From: Hyphomicrobiales bacterium
Lineage (GTDB): Bacteria; Pseudomonadota; Alphaproteobacteria; Rhizobiales; Beijerinckiaceae
Reading direction: 5' to 3'
Assembly: GCA_947455025.1 (NCBI GenBank)
Contig: CANGLU010000002.1
Coordinates: forward strand, 30,004 to 94,003
DNA: 64,000 nucleotides
Part shown: positions 24,383 through 33,359 of the stretch, one piece after another
Position numbering within the stretch: position 1 is the stretch's first letter
Layout: every line of letters starts with the position of its first letter
The notes under the pieces: model-generated
Database searches by the model: none
What the model was told of the DNA's origin: nothing
Seen by the model: only the letters and a program-made list of their open reading frames with translations
Position numbers and translations under genes: made by a program

Positions 24383-26701
24383 ATGAGCGTTAAAAAATTT
24401 GGTATCGGTCAACCCCTTCGTCGCGTCGAAGATGTGCGTCTTCTGACCGGGGGCGGCCATTACACGGCTGACTATTCACCCGACAAGGAATTGGTATCCT
24501 TCGTTTTGCGCAGCCCTTACGCGCATGCCAATTTCACGATCAAGGATGTTGAAGCTGCGAAAGCCGTTAAAGGCGTCAAGCTCATTTTGACCGCCGATGA
24601 TATCGCGGATTTGGGCAATGTGCCTTGCTTGGCACCGCTTGAAAATGATGATGGTTCGCAAAACCATGTCGCTGATATTCCGGTCCTTGCCAAAGGCGCT
24701 GTTAAGTTCGTTGGCGATGCCATTGCCTTTGTGGTGGCAGAAACCTTGAACGCTGCAAAAGAAGCAGCCGAGGCCATTGATATCGAGTTTAAGGCCTTGC
24801 CTGCTGTCTCCGATATTCGCTCGGCAATGGTAAAAGGCGCGCCTATCGTATGGTCGCAGATGAAAGACAATCTGGCCTATGACAAAAATCTGGGTGATCA
24901 CAAAAAGGTCGATGCGATTTTTGCAAAAGCCCATCGTGTTTTAACCATCGAAATCGAGAATAATCGTCTCATCACCAATTACATGGAAACGCGTGGCGCC
25001 GTCGGTGAATATGACAGCGCGACCAAAACCATGAAATTGACGGTAGCGAGCCAAGGCGTTCACGGCCTGCGCGATACGCTGGCTGAAAAGATCATGAAGG
25101 TGAATGCCGACAAGGTTCACGTGATGACAGGCGATGTTGGTGGTGGTTTTGGTACCAAGAGCTTCATGTATCGCGAATATCCGTTGGTCCTCGAAGCCGC
25201 ACGCCGCCTAAAGCGTCCGGTAAAATGGATTGCCGATCGCGCCGACCATTTCTTGGGCGATGCGCATGGTCGTGACAACATTACAACGGCTTCGCTTGCC
25301 GTTGATAAATCGGGCAAGTTCTTGGCGCTCAAAGCGGATGTGATTGGTAATCTCGGTGCCTATTGCTCGCAATTTGGTCCCTATATCCATTATCTCTGCG
25401 CCTCCATGATGACGGGCGTTTATAAAACGCCTGATATCGCGGTTCGCTTGCGCGCGGTTTACTCCAACACGGTGCCTGTTGACGCGTATCGTGGCGCAGG
25501 ACGTCCGGAAGCAGCGTATAATCTCGAACGTCTTGTTGATTATGTGGCACGCGAACTCGGTATGAAGCCGGAAGCGGTTCGTCGCAAAAATTTCATTGCG
25601 CCATCGGCGATGCCGTACAAGACACCGATCGGCAAGCGCACCTACGACACAGGTGATTTTGATCAACACATGACGCAAGCCATGGCTGTTGCAGGATGGG
25701 CAAGCTTCAAGGATCGTCTCAAAGCTTCTAAAAAGGCCGGTAAGCTGCGCGGCATCGGTATGGCTACTTATATCGAATGCACGGCGTGGGGAGATGGCGA
25801 AGAAGTAGCCGTTGATCTTGAAAAGGACGGCTCGGTCACGATCTATTCCGGCACGCAATCAAACGGTCAGGGCCATGCTACGGCCTATGCTCAATTTGCC
25901 TCGCAGCATCTCGACTTGCCGCTTGATAAGATCAAGGTCGTGCAAGGCGACACCGCACGCGTCGCAACGGGCCATGGTACAGGTGGTTCGCGTTCGATCC
26001 CGGTCGGTGGTGTATCCACTTTTGTGGCTGCAAAAGACCTGTCGGAAAAGCTCAAGAAATTGGCGTCCGATAAGCTTGAAACCAATGTGGCCGATCTTGA
26101 AATCGTCGACGGTACCGTGCGCGTCGCTGGTACCGATAAGAAGCTGACTTTTGCTGACATCGCCAAGCTACCCGGTGCAACGCCCGATATGACCCGGGGG
26201 CTTGGAAATTTCACCCCGCCAGATGCAACCTATCCAAACGGCACGCATATCGCGGAAGTCGAAGTAGATCCGCTGACGGGTGTTGTGGAAATCGTCAACT
26301 ACACAATCTGTGACGATTTCGGCATTGCGATCAATCCAATGTTGCTCGCAGGCCAGGTCCATGGCGGCGTCGCTCAAGGCATCGGCCAAGCACTGATGGA
26401 ACACACCGTCTATGACAAGGACGCGCAGCTGATTTCAGCAAGCCTCATGGACTACACGCTGCCGCGTGCCGATAATCTGCCAAACTTCCATTTCGAGACG
26501 AAAAACGTACCGTCAACGACCAATCCTTTGGGTATTAAGGGTGCGGGCGAGGCGGGTTCGATTGGCTCAACACCTGCCATTATGAATGCGGTGATTGATG
26601 CTCTTGATCATGGGTACGGCATTCATCATCTGCAAATGCCTGCAACACCATCGCGCATTTTCGAGGCCATTCAGGCCGCGAGTAAAATGGCCGCTGAGTG
26701 A
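24383..26701 (+). CDS. Molybdopterin-binding large subunit, CO dehydrogenase/xanthine dehydrogenase family (form II type)
   Basis: 772-residue CoxL-like subunit binding Mo-cytosine dinucleotide. It begins with the GQPLRRVEDVRLLTGGGHY pattern, has GDVGGGFGTK near 251, the active-site loop AYRGAGR at 368-374 and the conserved Glu in KGAGEAG near 723. AYRGAGR marks form II; true CO dehydrogenases (form I) carry AYxCSFR. So it probably oxidises an aldehyde or heterocycle, not CO. The FAD (CoxM) and 2Fe-2S (CoxS) partners are absent from either side, which is unusual. A CoxG-like gene lies 9 kb away. It has a GGGGAAGAAG ribosome-binding site and a strong terminator after the stop. Confidence 0.9.
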   Translation: MSVKKFGIGQPLRRVEDVRLLTGGGHYTADYSPDKELVSFVLRSPYAHANFTIKDVEAAKAVKGVKLILTADDIADLGNVPCLAPLENDDGSQNHVADIPVLAKGAVKFVGDAIAFVVAETLNAAKEAAEAIDIEFKALPAVSDIRSAMVKGAPIVWSQMKDNLAYDKNLGDHKKVDAIFAKAHRVLTIEIENNRLITNYMETRGAVGEYDSATKTMKLTVASQGVHGLRDTLAEKIMKVNADKVHVMTGDVGGGFGTKSFMYREYPLVLEAARRLKRPVKWIADRADHFLGDAHGRDNITTASLAVDKSGKFLALKADVIGNLGAYCSQFGPYIHYLCASMMTGVYKTPDIAVRLRAVYSNTVPVDAYRGAGRPEAAYNLERLVDYVARELGMKPEAVRRKNFIAPSAMPYKTPIGKRTYDTGDFDQHMTQAMAVAGWASFKDRLKASKKAGKLRGIGMATYIECTAWGDGEEVAVDLEKDGSVTIYSGTQSNGQGHATAYAQFASQHLDLPLDKIKVVQGDTARVATGHGTGGSRSIPVGGVSTFVAAKDLSEKLKKLASDKLETNVADLEIVDGTVRVAGTDKKLTFADIAKLPGATPDMTRGLGNFTPPDATYPNGTHIAEVEVDPLTGVVEIVNYTICDDFGIAINPMLLAGQVHGGVAQGIGQALMEHTVYDKDAQLISASLMDYTLPRADNLPNFHFETKNVPSTTNPLGIKGAGEAGSIGSTPAIMNAVIDALDHGYGIHHLQMPATPSRIFEAIQAASKMAAE

Positions 26702-26728
26702 TCGTTCTTCAGCGCTTTTAGACCTAAG

Positions 26729-26755
26729 AAAAACGGGCCGAAAGGCCCGTTTTTT
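26729..26755. terminator. Bidirectional intrinsic terminator
   Basis: A-run, AACGGGCC, GAAA loop, GGCCCGTT, T-run: a 10-bp stem with a stable GNRA loop, working in both directions for the convergent molybdenum hydroxylase and XRE-cupin genes. Confidence 0.9.
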
Positions 26756-27371
26756 ATTCCATCACGGCGGCTTTTAAGATGCAAACCATGGTGGCATGCG
26801 CAGGTGCATCCGAAACGTTTCGCACAATATGCGGTCGGTCACACCGATAGCGAAGGGTTTCGCCTGCTTTGGCCGTTTGCACGACGCCGGCGACTTCCAC
26901 CTCATATTCGCCTTCAAGCACGGAAAGACATTCAATTGATCCGCGTTGATGGGCGTCTGATTCAAGTACGCCGCCAGGCTCGGCATGAACATCATACCAT
27001 TGCAGCCATTCAACCGTCTTGATCCAGCCGATAATCCCAAGGCGCACTTTACCATCGTCGGATAACAGGATCGGCGTATCGCCGCGTGACGTGCGATCGA
27101 TGAAGGGCTCGTCTTCCGAAATCGACAAAACGCGTTCAATCGAGACATCAAGCGCCTGCGATAGGCGCCATATCGTTGCAAGCGTCGGGTTGGTCTCGTT
27201 CCGCTCAATCTGGCTGATGATGGATTTGGCAACGCCTGATTGTTCCGCAAGCTCGGAGAGAGAAAGGTGATAGGCCTTCCGCAGCCGTTGAATGGTTTTA
27301 CCAAGCTGGCCCGAAAGCGCGTGAGCGCCACTTTCAAGCACACGAACCTTGTCTTTACCTTCGACGCCCAT
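26754..27371 (-). CDS. XRE family regulator with C-terminal cupin
   Basis: 205-residue DNA-binding protein. The N-terminal helix-turn-helix runs about 24-80 (LSLSELAEQSGVAKSIISQIERNE) and a cupin domain about 125-200 holds the ligand-sensing barrel (GSIECLSVLEGEYEVEVAG). This PuuR-type architecture usually controls metabolism of amines, amino acids or sulfur compounds. Its target is unknown; it lies between the orphan hydroxylase and a transport operon. The upstream region holds a 7-bp inverted repeat that may be its own operator. Confidence 0.88.
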   Translation of the reverse strand: MGVEGKDKVRVLESGAHALSGQLGKTIQRLRKAYHLSLSELAEQSGVAKSIISQIERNETNPTLATIWRLSQALDVSIERVLSISEDEPFIDRTSRGDTPILLSDDGKVRLGIIGWIKTVEWLQWYDVHAEPGGVLESDAHQRGSIECLSVLEGEYEVEVAGVVQTAKAGETLRYRCDRPHIVRNVSDAPAHATMVCILKAAVME

Positions 27372-27411
27372 AACGGAAAAACTCCTAAAATCGCCTGCAG
27401 GAGATCACAGC

Positions 27412-27435
27412 AAGCGTTTGATAGTAAGAACGCTT
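27412..27435. promoter_or_regulatory. 7-bp inverted repeat upstream of the XRE-cupin gene
   Basis: AAGCGTT at 27412-27418 and AACGCTT at 27429-27435 with 10 bases between, 41-64 bases upstream of the regulator's start codon, in its promoter region. A self-repression site is possible. A second short palindrome CCTGCAGG is at 27393-27400. Confidence 0.35.
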
Positions 27436-27472
27436 TTGTTAATTAAAACAGTCCAAAATGGCAAGATGAATT

Positions 27473-28699
27473 TCAGGCGTTACGCTTCGATAGGCGGAAA
27501 AGGGCGGCCATGGCGAAGGTTGCCAGCAGGCTAACTCCGAGCACGAATAAGATCGCAGATGAGGGACCAAAACCTGCGAGAATGGCACCAAAGAGTGCAG
27601 GTGCCGCGGCTTTGACCATCAAAGCGGGCGCCGCCACCAATCCCAAACGGCGGCCATATCCGTCCGAGCCAAAGAGCGCATAAGGCACGACGCCTCTGGC
27701 AATCGTCGCCAACCCATTAGCCGCACCATAAACAATACCGAATCCAATAGCCACCATTGGTCCGGCTGTCATGACAAGCGGAATAACAAAGGCGAGCGGC
27801 ATTAGAATAACGGGAATCATACCCAGCCCAACGGCGCTTAACCGCCGGCCATAAGCAAGCTCAATGACGCGCGCGCCCACTTGTGCAGGCCCGATTAAGG
27901 AACCCGCCACAATAGCCGATGCAAGATCGATATGAAGGGTTTGGAAAAGGGTAATCACATGAACGGAAAGGGCATTGGCAACAAAGCCGAGGGCTGCCAA
28001 CACAATCGAAAAAAGCACCATAGCGGAGGCAAAGCTCTCACGCAGAATTAGGGGAGCTAACAGTGCCTGCGGATTGGCAGTCCGCTGATCGTCGCTATGC
28101 ATCACCGCATCCGGTTTTTTGCGTGCCCCTTTTAGCGCGATGATGATCAAAGGTACGCTGATAAAAAGAATTAAACCGGCATCAATCAAACAAATGCCAC
28201 GCCAATCAACGAACTGTAACAATGCCGAAGTTGCAGGCCAAATCACCGTTGAGGCAAAGCCCGCAATAAGCGTGATTAGCGAGATGGATTGACGCGTTGC
28301 CGCGCCCGCAAATTGGGCGATGGATGCGAAGGCTGAATCATAAAGGCACGCCGACATGCTAGCCCCGATCACCGCCCAAGCCAGCATATAGGTTACACCA
28401 TCGCTAGCGACGCCCAAGAGGAGCATGCCCAATGCGCCTATAACGGTACCCGACACCATTACAGGTAGGCCGCCCATGCGATCAATGCAGCTGCCCGAAA
28501 GTGGTGAAAAAAGCCCGGTTACCAGCGTTGCAACGGCAAATCCTGAATAGACAAAAGCGTCAGACCAGCCTGTCTCGCTAACGATATGCGGTCCGATAAG
28601 TGCTAGAGTATAATAAAGCACGCCCCAATTGATAATCTGGGCAAAGCCCAGCGCTGACAATCGAATCCGCAACCGAGGTATCAGCCAATCCGGTATCAT
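27473..28699 (-). CDS. MFS transporter
   Basis: 408-residue inner-membrane protein with 12 likely membrane segments in two halves split by a charged loop (KGARKKPDAVMHSDDQR, about 188-204). It resembles MFS carriers of the OFA/monocarboxylate sort: LGFAQIINWGVLYYTLALIG near 17-36 and FSPLSGSCIDRMGG near 64-77. The substrate is unknown. The start overlaps the thiD stop by 4 bases, so translation is coupled and a role near thiamine precursor metabolism is possible but unproven. Confidence 0.85.
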   Translation of the reverse strand: MIPDWLIPRLRIRLSALGFAQIINWGVLYYTLALIGPHIVSETGWSDAFVYSGFAVATLVTGLFSPLSGSCIDRMGGLPVMVSGTVIGALGMLLLGVASDGVTYMLAWAVIGASMSACLYDSAFASIAQFAGAATRQSISLITLIAGFASTVIWPATSALLQFVDWRGICLIDAGLILFISVPLIIIALKGARKKPDAVMHSDDQRTANPQALLAPLILRESFASAMVLFSIVLAALGFVANALSVHVITLFQTLHIDLASAIVAGSLIGPAQVGARVIELAYGRRLSAVGLGMIPVILMPLAFVIPLVMTAGPMVAIGFGIVYGAANGLATIARGVVPYALFGSDGYGRRLGLVAAPALMVKAAAPALFGAILAGFGPSSAILFVLGVSLLATFAMAALFRLSKRNA

Positions 28700-29496
28700 T
28701 TCCAGAAGTGATAAAAATGATGCACCGGACCGCTTCCTTTACCGATATCGAGCGTTTCCGACGCTGCGAGCGCTTCCGTCACATAGGCTTTTGCTGTGCG
28801 GATCGAAGCAGAAAGCGAATGCCCTTTGGCAAACTCTGCTGCGATGGCGGAGGATAAAGTGCATCCCGTTCCATGCGTATTTTTTGTCGCAATACGGGGC
28901 GCTTTAAAATGCTCGATCGTGTTCGCAGTCACAAGAACATCAATGCTTTCATTGCCCGTACCGTGTCCGCCTTTCATCAAAACCACGTGGGCACCACGCT
29001 TCATAAGCGCCTTGCCTTGTTGTTCCATCGCGTCGAGTGTTTGCGCCATAGGTTCATTTAAAAGCGTCGCAGCTTCGGCTAAATTGGGCGTGATCAATTG
29101 CGCTCTCGGAAAAAGCCGCGTGACGATCGCCTCAACCGCATCGTCTCTTATCAGTCGATCGCCACTTGTAGCGACCATAACGGGATCAAGCACTGTATAG
29201 GCAGGCTTCCAGCGATCAAGCCCATCGGCAACCGCATGAATAATATCGGTGCGGCTCAGCATTCCGATTTTGACGGCATTGACGGTTAAGTCCGAAAAAA
29301 CCGCATCGATTTGGGCGTTTACAAAATCGGCCGGAGCATCATGGATGGCGCTGACGCCTATCGTGTTTTGAGCGGTGAGCGCCGTGATCACGCTCGCGCC
29401 ATAAACGCCTAAGGCCGAGAAGGTTTTAAGATCGGCTTGAATACCCGCTCCACCACCTGAATCAGATCCTGCAATCGTTACAGCAATAGCGGTCAT
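28696..29496 (-). CDS. thiD: Hydroxymethylpyrimidine/phosphomethylpyrimidine kinase
   Basis: 266-residue ribokinase-fold enzyme that phosphorylates HMP twice for thiamine synthesis or salvage. GSDSGGGAGIQADLKTFSALG is at 9-29, VLDPVMVATSGD near 98-109 and the anion-hole motif NTHGTGCTLSSAIAAE near 205-220. No other thi gene is present. It sits in a minus-strand operon between an EamA transporter (10-base gap) and an MFS transporter (4-base overlap). Confidence 0.93.
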   Translation of the reverse strand: MTAIAVTIAGSDSGGGAGIQADLKTFSALGVYGASVITALTAQNTIGVSAIHDAPADFVNAQIDAVFSDLTVNAVKIGMLSRTDIIHAVADGLDRWKPAYTVLDPVMVATSGDRLIRDDAVEAIVTRLFPRAQLITPNLAEAATLLNEPMAQTLDAMEQQGKALMKRGAHVVLMKGGHGTGNESIDVLVTANTIEHFKAPRIATKNTHGTGCTLSSAIAAEFAKGHSLSASIRTAKAYVTEALAASETLDIGKGSGPVHHFYHFWK

Positions 29497-29506
29497 AAGC
29501 GTCTAC

Positions 29507-30436
29507 TCAGAGGAGGGTTTCTGTTAAGGGGTGATGGGCAGCATGTCGCGCTTGGCTCATCCGCCTTTCGCGATAAACGACATATAATCCCGATGCAATA
29601 ACGATCGCTGCGCCTGCGAACACAGCCGGATGCGGGATATCGCCAAACAAGAAAAAGCCAATCGCCACAGCCCAGACAAGGCTTGTATATTCAAAGGACA
29701 CAATCACCGATGCATCAGCAAACCGATAGCTCGACGTGATGAGAATTTGTCCAATGCCACCCAAAAAGCCAGAGCAAACCAAGAGCACCATTTGATGAGG
29801 TGTAGGTTGCTGCCACGCGAATAACGAAAGGAAAAGTCCAATCGTGGAGGTCACCAGCAGAAAATAAAAAACAATCGTACCGGTTCGCTCAATCTGCGCG
29901 AGCTTTCGAATTTGAATGGATGAAAATCCGTTGCATGCCGATGCCGTCATTCCGGCAAGCGCGCCAAGTGCTGGACCTGCTGTTAAAAAAGCGGATACAT
30001 CGCGCTGGGCCATATGCGGCGCAACCATCACAAGCGTTCCGAGAAACCCAACGCCGACGGCGAACCAGCGATTGGGCCTCACATCTTCCTTCAATAAAAA
30101 TGAGGCGAGCACAGTCGCAACCAGCGGCGCAAGATACCCAATCGCCGTTGCATCGGGCAAGGGAAGCAAAGCAAGCGATGCAAAGCCAAAATACATGCCC
30201 CCCGATCCGGATATTGACCGTACGAGATGGCCTGACAGCCGCGTTGTCTTAACCGCACTGCGCAATTCATCGGTCCACCACAACCAAAGGCCGAGCGGCA
30301 CAAGCGCGAAGAAGGCGCGGAAAAACATCAGCTCGCCAATCGGCATATCGGAGCTTGCGAGTTTAACCAAAGTCGACATCGCGAGAAACGCGAAGGTCGA
30401 AATAATTTTAAGCCCGATGCCAATAAGCGGATTCAA
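29507..30436 (-). CDS. EamA (DMT) family transporter
   Basis: 309 residues, ten predicted membrane segments in two EamA repeats. Typical pieces are MFFRAFFALVPLGLWLWW near 37-54 and a final SFEYTSLVWAVAIGFFLFGD near 245-264. Such proteins are exporters or salvage carriers of small metabolites; some thiamine and riboflavin carriers belong to DMT. The start is 24 bases after the SDR gene and the end 10 bases before thiD. Confidence 0.87.
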   Translation of the reverse strand: MNPLIGIGLKIISTFAFLAMSTLVKLASSDMPIGELMFFRAFFALVPLGLWLWWTDELRSAVKTTRLSGHLVRSISGSGGMYFGFASLALLPLPDATAIGYLAPLVATVLASFLLKEDVRPNRWFAVGVGFLGTLVMVAPHMAQRDVSAFLTAGPALGALAGMTASACNGFSSIQIRKLAQIERTGTIVFYFLLVTSTIGLFLSLFAWQQPTPHQMVLLVCSGFLGGIGQILITSSYRFADASVIVSFEYTSLVWAVAIGFFLFGDIPHPAVFAGAAIVIASGLYVVYRERRMSQARHAAHHPLTETLL

Positions 30437-30460
30437 ACGACGCGCGCCTTACCTCTAGGA

Positions 30461-31240
30461 TCAGAAGGCCGAGCGGAACGCGCCGCCATCGATCAAAAGA
30501 TTTTGTCCGGTGATGTAACCGGCATGCGCACTCGCAAGGAACGCTGCAAGATTGCCGAATTCATCCGCTTCGCCCAATCGTTTGGCTGGAACCCCATTAA
30601 TCCGATCCGCGCGGATTTTATCTTCCGGAACATTTTGCCGCGCAGCCGCATTGGCAAAATTATTGCGAATACGGTCGGTGTCAAACATGCCAGGCAAAAT
30701 GGCATTGATCGTCACATTCGCATGCGCCACATCACGCGCAACGCCCGCCAAAAAGGCCGTAAGGCCGGCACGCGCACCGGAGGAGAGATCGAGGCCACTC
30801 AACGGCGTTAAAACCGAGGCGGACGTGATATTGATAATGCGCCCGAATTTCCGCGCCACCATGCCATCAATCACCCGTTGAACGAGCTCAATTGGCGTCA
30901 CCATATTTTGCACAACGCCGCCTAAAATGGCCTCACGGTCGAGTGTGCGAAAATCCTTGAGCGGTGGGCCGCCATTGTTGTTGATCAGAATATCGGGCTC
31001 AGCGCACGCTGCAAGGAGGGCGTCCTGCACGCTGCGTTCGGATACATCGCCGCCAACCTCATGAACAACCGCGCCCGTCTTCTCGCGAATTTCCTTCGCG
31101 GTCGCGGACAGAATATCCAATTGGCGGCCATTGATGGTGATTTCACATCCGGCTTCGGCGAGGGCCATGGCGCAGCCTTTGCCCAATCCTTTGCTTGAGG
31201 CACAAATAATGGCCTTACGGCCGGCAATTCCGAGATCCAT
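30461..31240 (-). CDS. SDR family protein with atypical active site
   Basis: 259 residues of SDR fold, but with ASSKGLG (about 14-20) in place of TGxxxGIG, NNNGGPP near 91-97 in place of NNAG, and LSSGARAGL where YxxxK is expected, so the catalytic Tyr appears to be missing. Ser of the tetrad region is present (NITSASV). This matches the beta-ketoacyl-ACP-reductase-like SDR subgroup known for lacking a perfect NAD motif and tetrad. Activity is therefore uncertain. It is first of the operon SDR-EamA-thiD-MFS. Confidence 0.85.
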   Translation of the reverse strand: MDLGIAGRKAIICASSKGLGKGCAMALAEAGCEITINGRQLDILSATAKEIREKTGAVVHEVGGDVSERSVQDALLAACAEPDILINNNGGPPLKDFRTLDREAILGGVVQNMVTPIELVQRVIDGMVARKFGRIINITSASVLTPLSGLDLSSGARAGLTAFLAGVARDVAHANVTINAILPGMFDTDRIRNNFANAAARQNVPEDKIRADRINGVPAKRLGEADEFGNLAAFLASAHAGYITGQNLLIDGGAFRSAF

Positions 31241-31344
31241 GACGCGTACTCCCTATCGCTCTTCTACAAGGATAAGACGGCATAGCCCGGAAGGATGCAA
31301 GGGCCAATCGCGGACATCTGCCATTCCCAAACAGAATGCGGGGG

Positions 31345-32007
31345 TTATGCGCCTTGCTCAAGGGCCGGATTGCGTTCGTCGCCACCCTCATCCCCGTCCA
31401 CCTGATCATTGGCGGCCGGCCCCAGGGGCGTCTCGCTCAGGGTAAGGGGCCCATAGGAATGGATAATGTCCGTTAATCGGCTTTTGACGTGTCGTTGAAT
31501 TTCCGCCAGCGCTTCAAATCGGCGCATCGATGTCATTTGTTCGGATGATAAACGCACCAGTTCGGTCAGCTGATAGTCCAGCTCGGCTATAGCGTCATTT
31601 TCGCTGTTCGATTCAACAAGGCGCGCGGCGATATCGCGGGCCGCATCGGCCACAACGGCCATTTCGATGCAGGTCTTTTCGCTTGTCAGAACAAACTCGT
31701 TGAGCTTTTGCGGGCCGTCTTTCGTATTTGAAACGTCGCCTGTTAAAGCCGCGACAAGCGTATCGATGTCGCCGCTTAATCCGATCAGCTTCGTCCGCAT
31801 TTCAATGCTGCCATCGAGCGGACCGGAGCGGGCGATCACGCGTTCCAGACGCGACAGGGATTTTAACAGGCTTACCGTTTCCGCTTGCCGGTTACGCACG
31901 GCGAATTCAGCCAAAAACCAGCGCCCACGGGCAGTTTCCATAACCGCCTGTTCAATTGCCTCAAAGCTTTCCTCGTCGGCCAGGGCAGCCTGCGACCGGT
32001 CATCCAT
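31345..32007 (-). CDS. Conserved helical protein of unknown function
   Basis: 220 residues, acidic, no membrane segment, predicted almost fully helical. The stretch ETARGRWFLAEFAVRNRQAET (two pieces, about 25-45) and SRLERVIARS look conserved, a pattern I associate with uncharacterised alphaproteobacterial proteins. The first 15 and last 25 residues are charged and low complexity. Long amphipathic helices recall four-helix-bundle regulators such as CheZ, but I cannot support that assignment. It is transcribed away from the Mla-type operon. Confidence 0.7.
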   Translation of the reverse strand: MDDRSQAALADEESFEAIEQAVMETARGRWFLAEFAVRNRQAETVSLLKSLSRLERVIARSGPLDGSIEMRTKLIGLSGDIDTLVAALTGDVSNTKDGPQKLNEFVLTSEKTCIEMAVVADAARDIAARLVESNSENDAIAELDYQLTELVRLSSEQMTSMRRFEALAEIQRHVKSRLTDIIHSYGPLTLSETPLGPAANDQVDGDEGGDERNPALEQGA

Positions 32008-32052
32008 GGTTTATTTCGTCCTGAGCTTAGATTTTAGCCAAAAAGAGCGTGT

Positions 32053-32199
32053 ATGAACGGCAGTATAGCTGCGTTATCTCAACGGATCGTTACCGAGACC
32101 TGTGGTAATTTCGATGGCAACTATGCTGTTGACGGCTCTCAAACGATCATCGCGGCGCACCTTACCGGCATGATATCTGAGGCTGGAGTGGCGCAATAA
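32053..32199 (+). CDS. Possible 48-residue small protein
   Basis: An open frame beginning MNGSIAALSQ with AAAGAG seven bases before the ATG fills most of the gap between the helical protein and the mlaE-like gene. It has no hydrophobic segment and no recognised motif. It could equally be leader sequence of the Mla operon. Weakly supported. Confidence 0.3.
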   Translation: MNGSIAALSQRIVTETCGNFDGNYAVDGSQTIIAAHLTGMISEAGVAQ

Positions 32200-32220
32200 G
32201 GCATGTGAGCGGGCGATAAT

Positions 32221-33351
32221 ATGGCTGAAAGGCCCGGATTTACCTTTTCGACGGGACCAGGCGGACGCCTTCTGTGGTTGGAGGGCGCCTGGTCGTCGGC
32301 CTATGCGGATGATGTTGAACGGACCGCCGATCTTTTACAAAAAACCTCCGGAACCGGACCGCTGATCATTGATTTGAGCCGATTGGCATCGTTCGACACA
32401 TTGGGCGCCCTGTTGATCAATCGGGCGATACGCGACTGGCAGGGGGCGGGCCGGATTATTTCCATTCAAGGGACGAGCGAGGCTACCCGTGTCCTGCTTG
32501 ACGAGATTCGCCTTGTACCCGCGCCCGTCATTGTTGCGTCAGGAGAAAATAAAGCCGTTGGTCTCGTCGCCGATATTGGCGAAAGCGTCGTCATTGCCGG
32601 TCGGGATTTTATGGGCTCGACCAGCTTTCTTGGCCAAGTCATCGCGGCTTTCGGCAAACTCATCCTCGCACCCTATCGGATCAGGTTTACCTCGATCGTC
32701 GCTCAAATCGAACACGTCGCTTTTCGGGGCGTGCCAATAATCATGCTGATCTCGTTTCTTGTCGGCGCCATCGTGGCGCAGCAGGGCATTTTTCAACTGA
32801 ACCGATTTGGTGCATCTACCTTTGCCGTAAATCTCATCGGCATTCTGGTCCTTCGAGAATTAGGCGTCTTGCTGACATCGATTATGGTGGCGGGCCGATC
32901 AGGCTCGGCCTTCACCGCCGAATTAGGATCGATGACAATGCGGGAAGAGGTTGATGCACTTCGCGTCATGGGGTTAGATCCTATCGAAATATTGGTACTG
33001 CCGCGCGTCATAGCTCTGGTTGTCGGTTTACCTTTGCTGACCTTTATCTCTGATCTTTCGGCGCTGTTTGGTGGCGGCGTCGTATCTTGGCTTTATGCGG
33101 GCATATCGAGCGACGTCTATTTGGAGCGCTTGAAGGACGCGATTGCCTTACAAACCATTTTTGCGGGCCTGATCAAAGCGCCCTTTATGGCGTTGGTTAT
33201 TGCGCTCGTTGCGTGTGGTGATGGACTTTCGGTTCGGGGGTCAGCGGAATCGCTTGGTCGTCAAGTAACCGATGCGGTGGTCAAATCGATCTTTATGGTC
33301 ATCGTTGTCGACGGTATTTTCGCCATGTTTTTTGCAGCGATCCGTTTCTGA
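32221..33351 (+). CDS. mlaE: MlaE-type ABC permease with N-terminal STAS domain
   Basis: 376-residue inner-membrane permease of a phospholipid (Mla) ABC system. Residues 1-105 form a STAS-like domain (WLEGAWSSAYADDVERTADLL, IIDLSRLASFDTLGALL), and the rest is the MlaE permease with about five membrane segments and the family block ELGSMTMREEVDALRVMGLDPIE in two parts near 236-258. In E. coli the STAS partner MlaB is separate; here it is fused, as in many alphaproteobacteria. First gene of mlaE-mlaF-mlaD-lipoprotein; 5-8 bases before the ATPase start. Confidence 0.9.
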   Translation: MAERPGFTFSTGPGGRLLWLEGAWSSAYADDVERTADLLQKTSGTGPLIIDLSRLASFDTLGALLINRAIRDWQGAGRIISIQGTSEATRVLLDEIRLVPAPVIVASGENKAVGLVADIGESVVIAGRDFMGSTSFLGQVIAAFGKLILAPYRIRFTSIVAQIEHVAFRGVPIIMLISFLVGAIVAQQGIFQLNRFGASTFAVNLIGILVLRELGVLLTSIMVAGRSGSAFTAELGSMTMREEVDALRVMGLDPIEILVLPRVIALVVGLPLLTFISDLSALFGGGVVSWLYAGISSDVYLERLKDAIALQTIFAGLIKAPFMALVIALVACGDGLSVRGSAESLGRQVTDAVVKSIFMVIVVDGIFAMFFAAIRF

Positions 33352-33359
33352 GGGGGATG

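Noticed and set aside
24383..26701. True aerobic CO dehydrogenase
   Set aside because: The active-site loop is AYRGAGR (form II) rather than AYxCSFR, and the medium and small subunits are absent.
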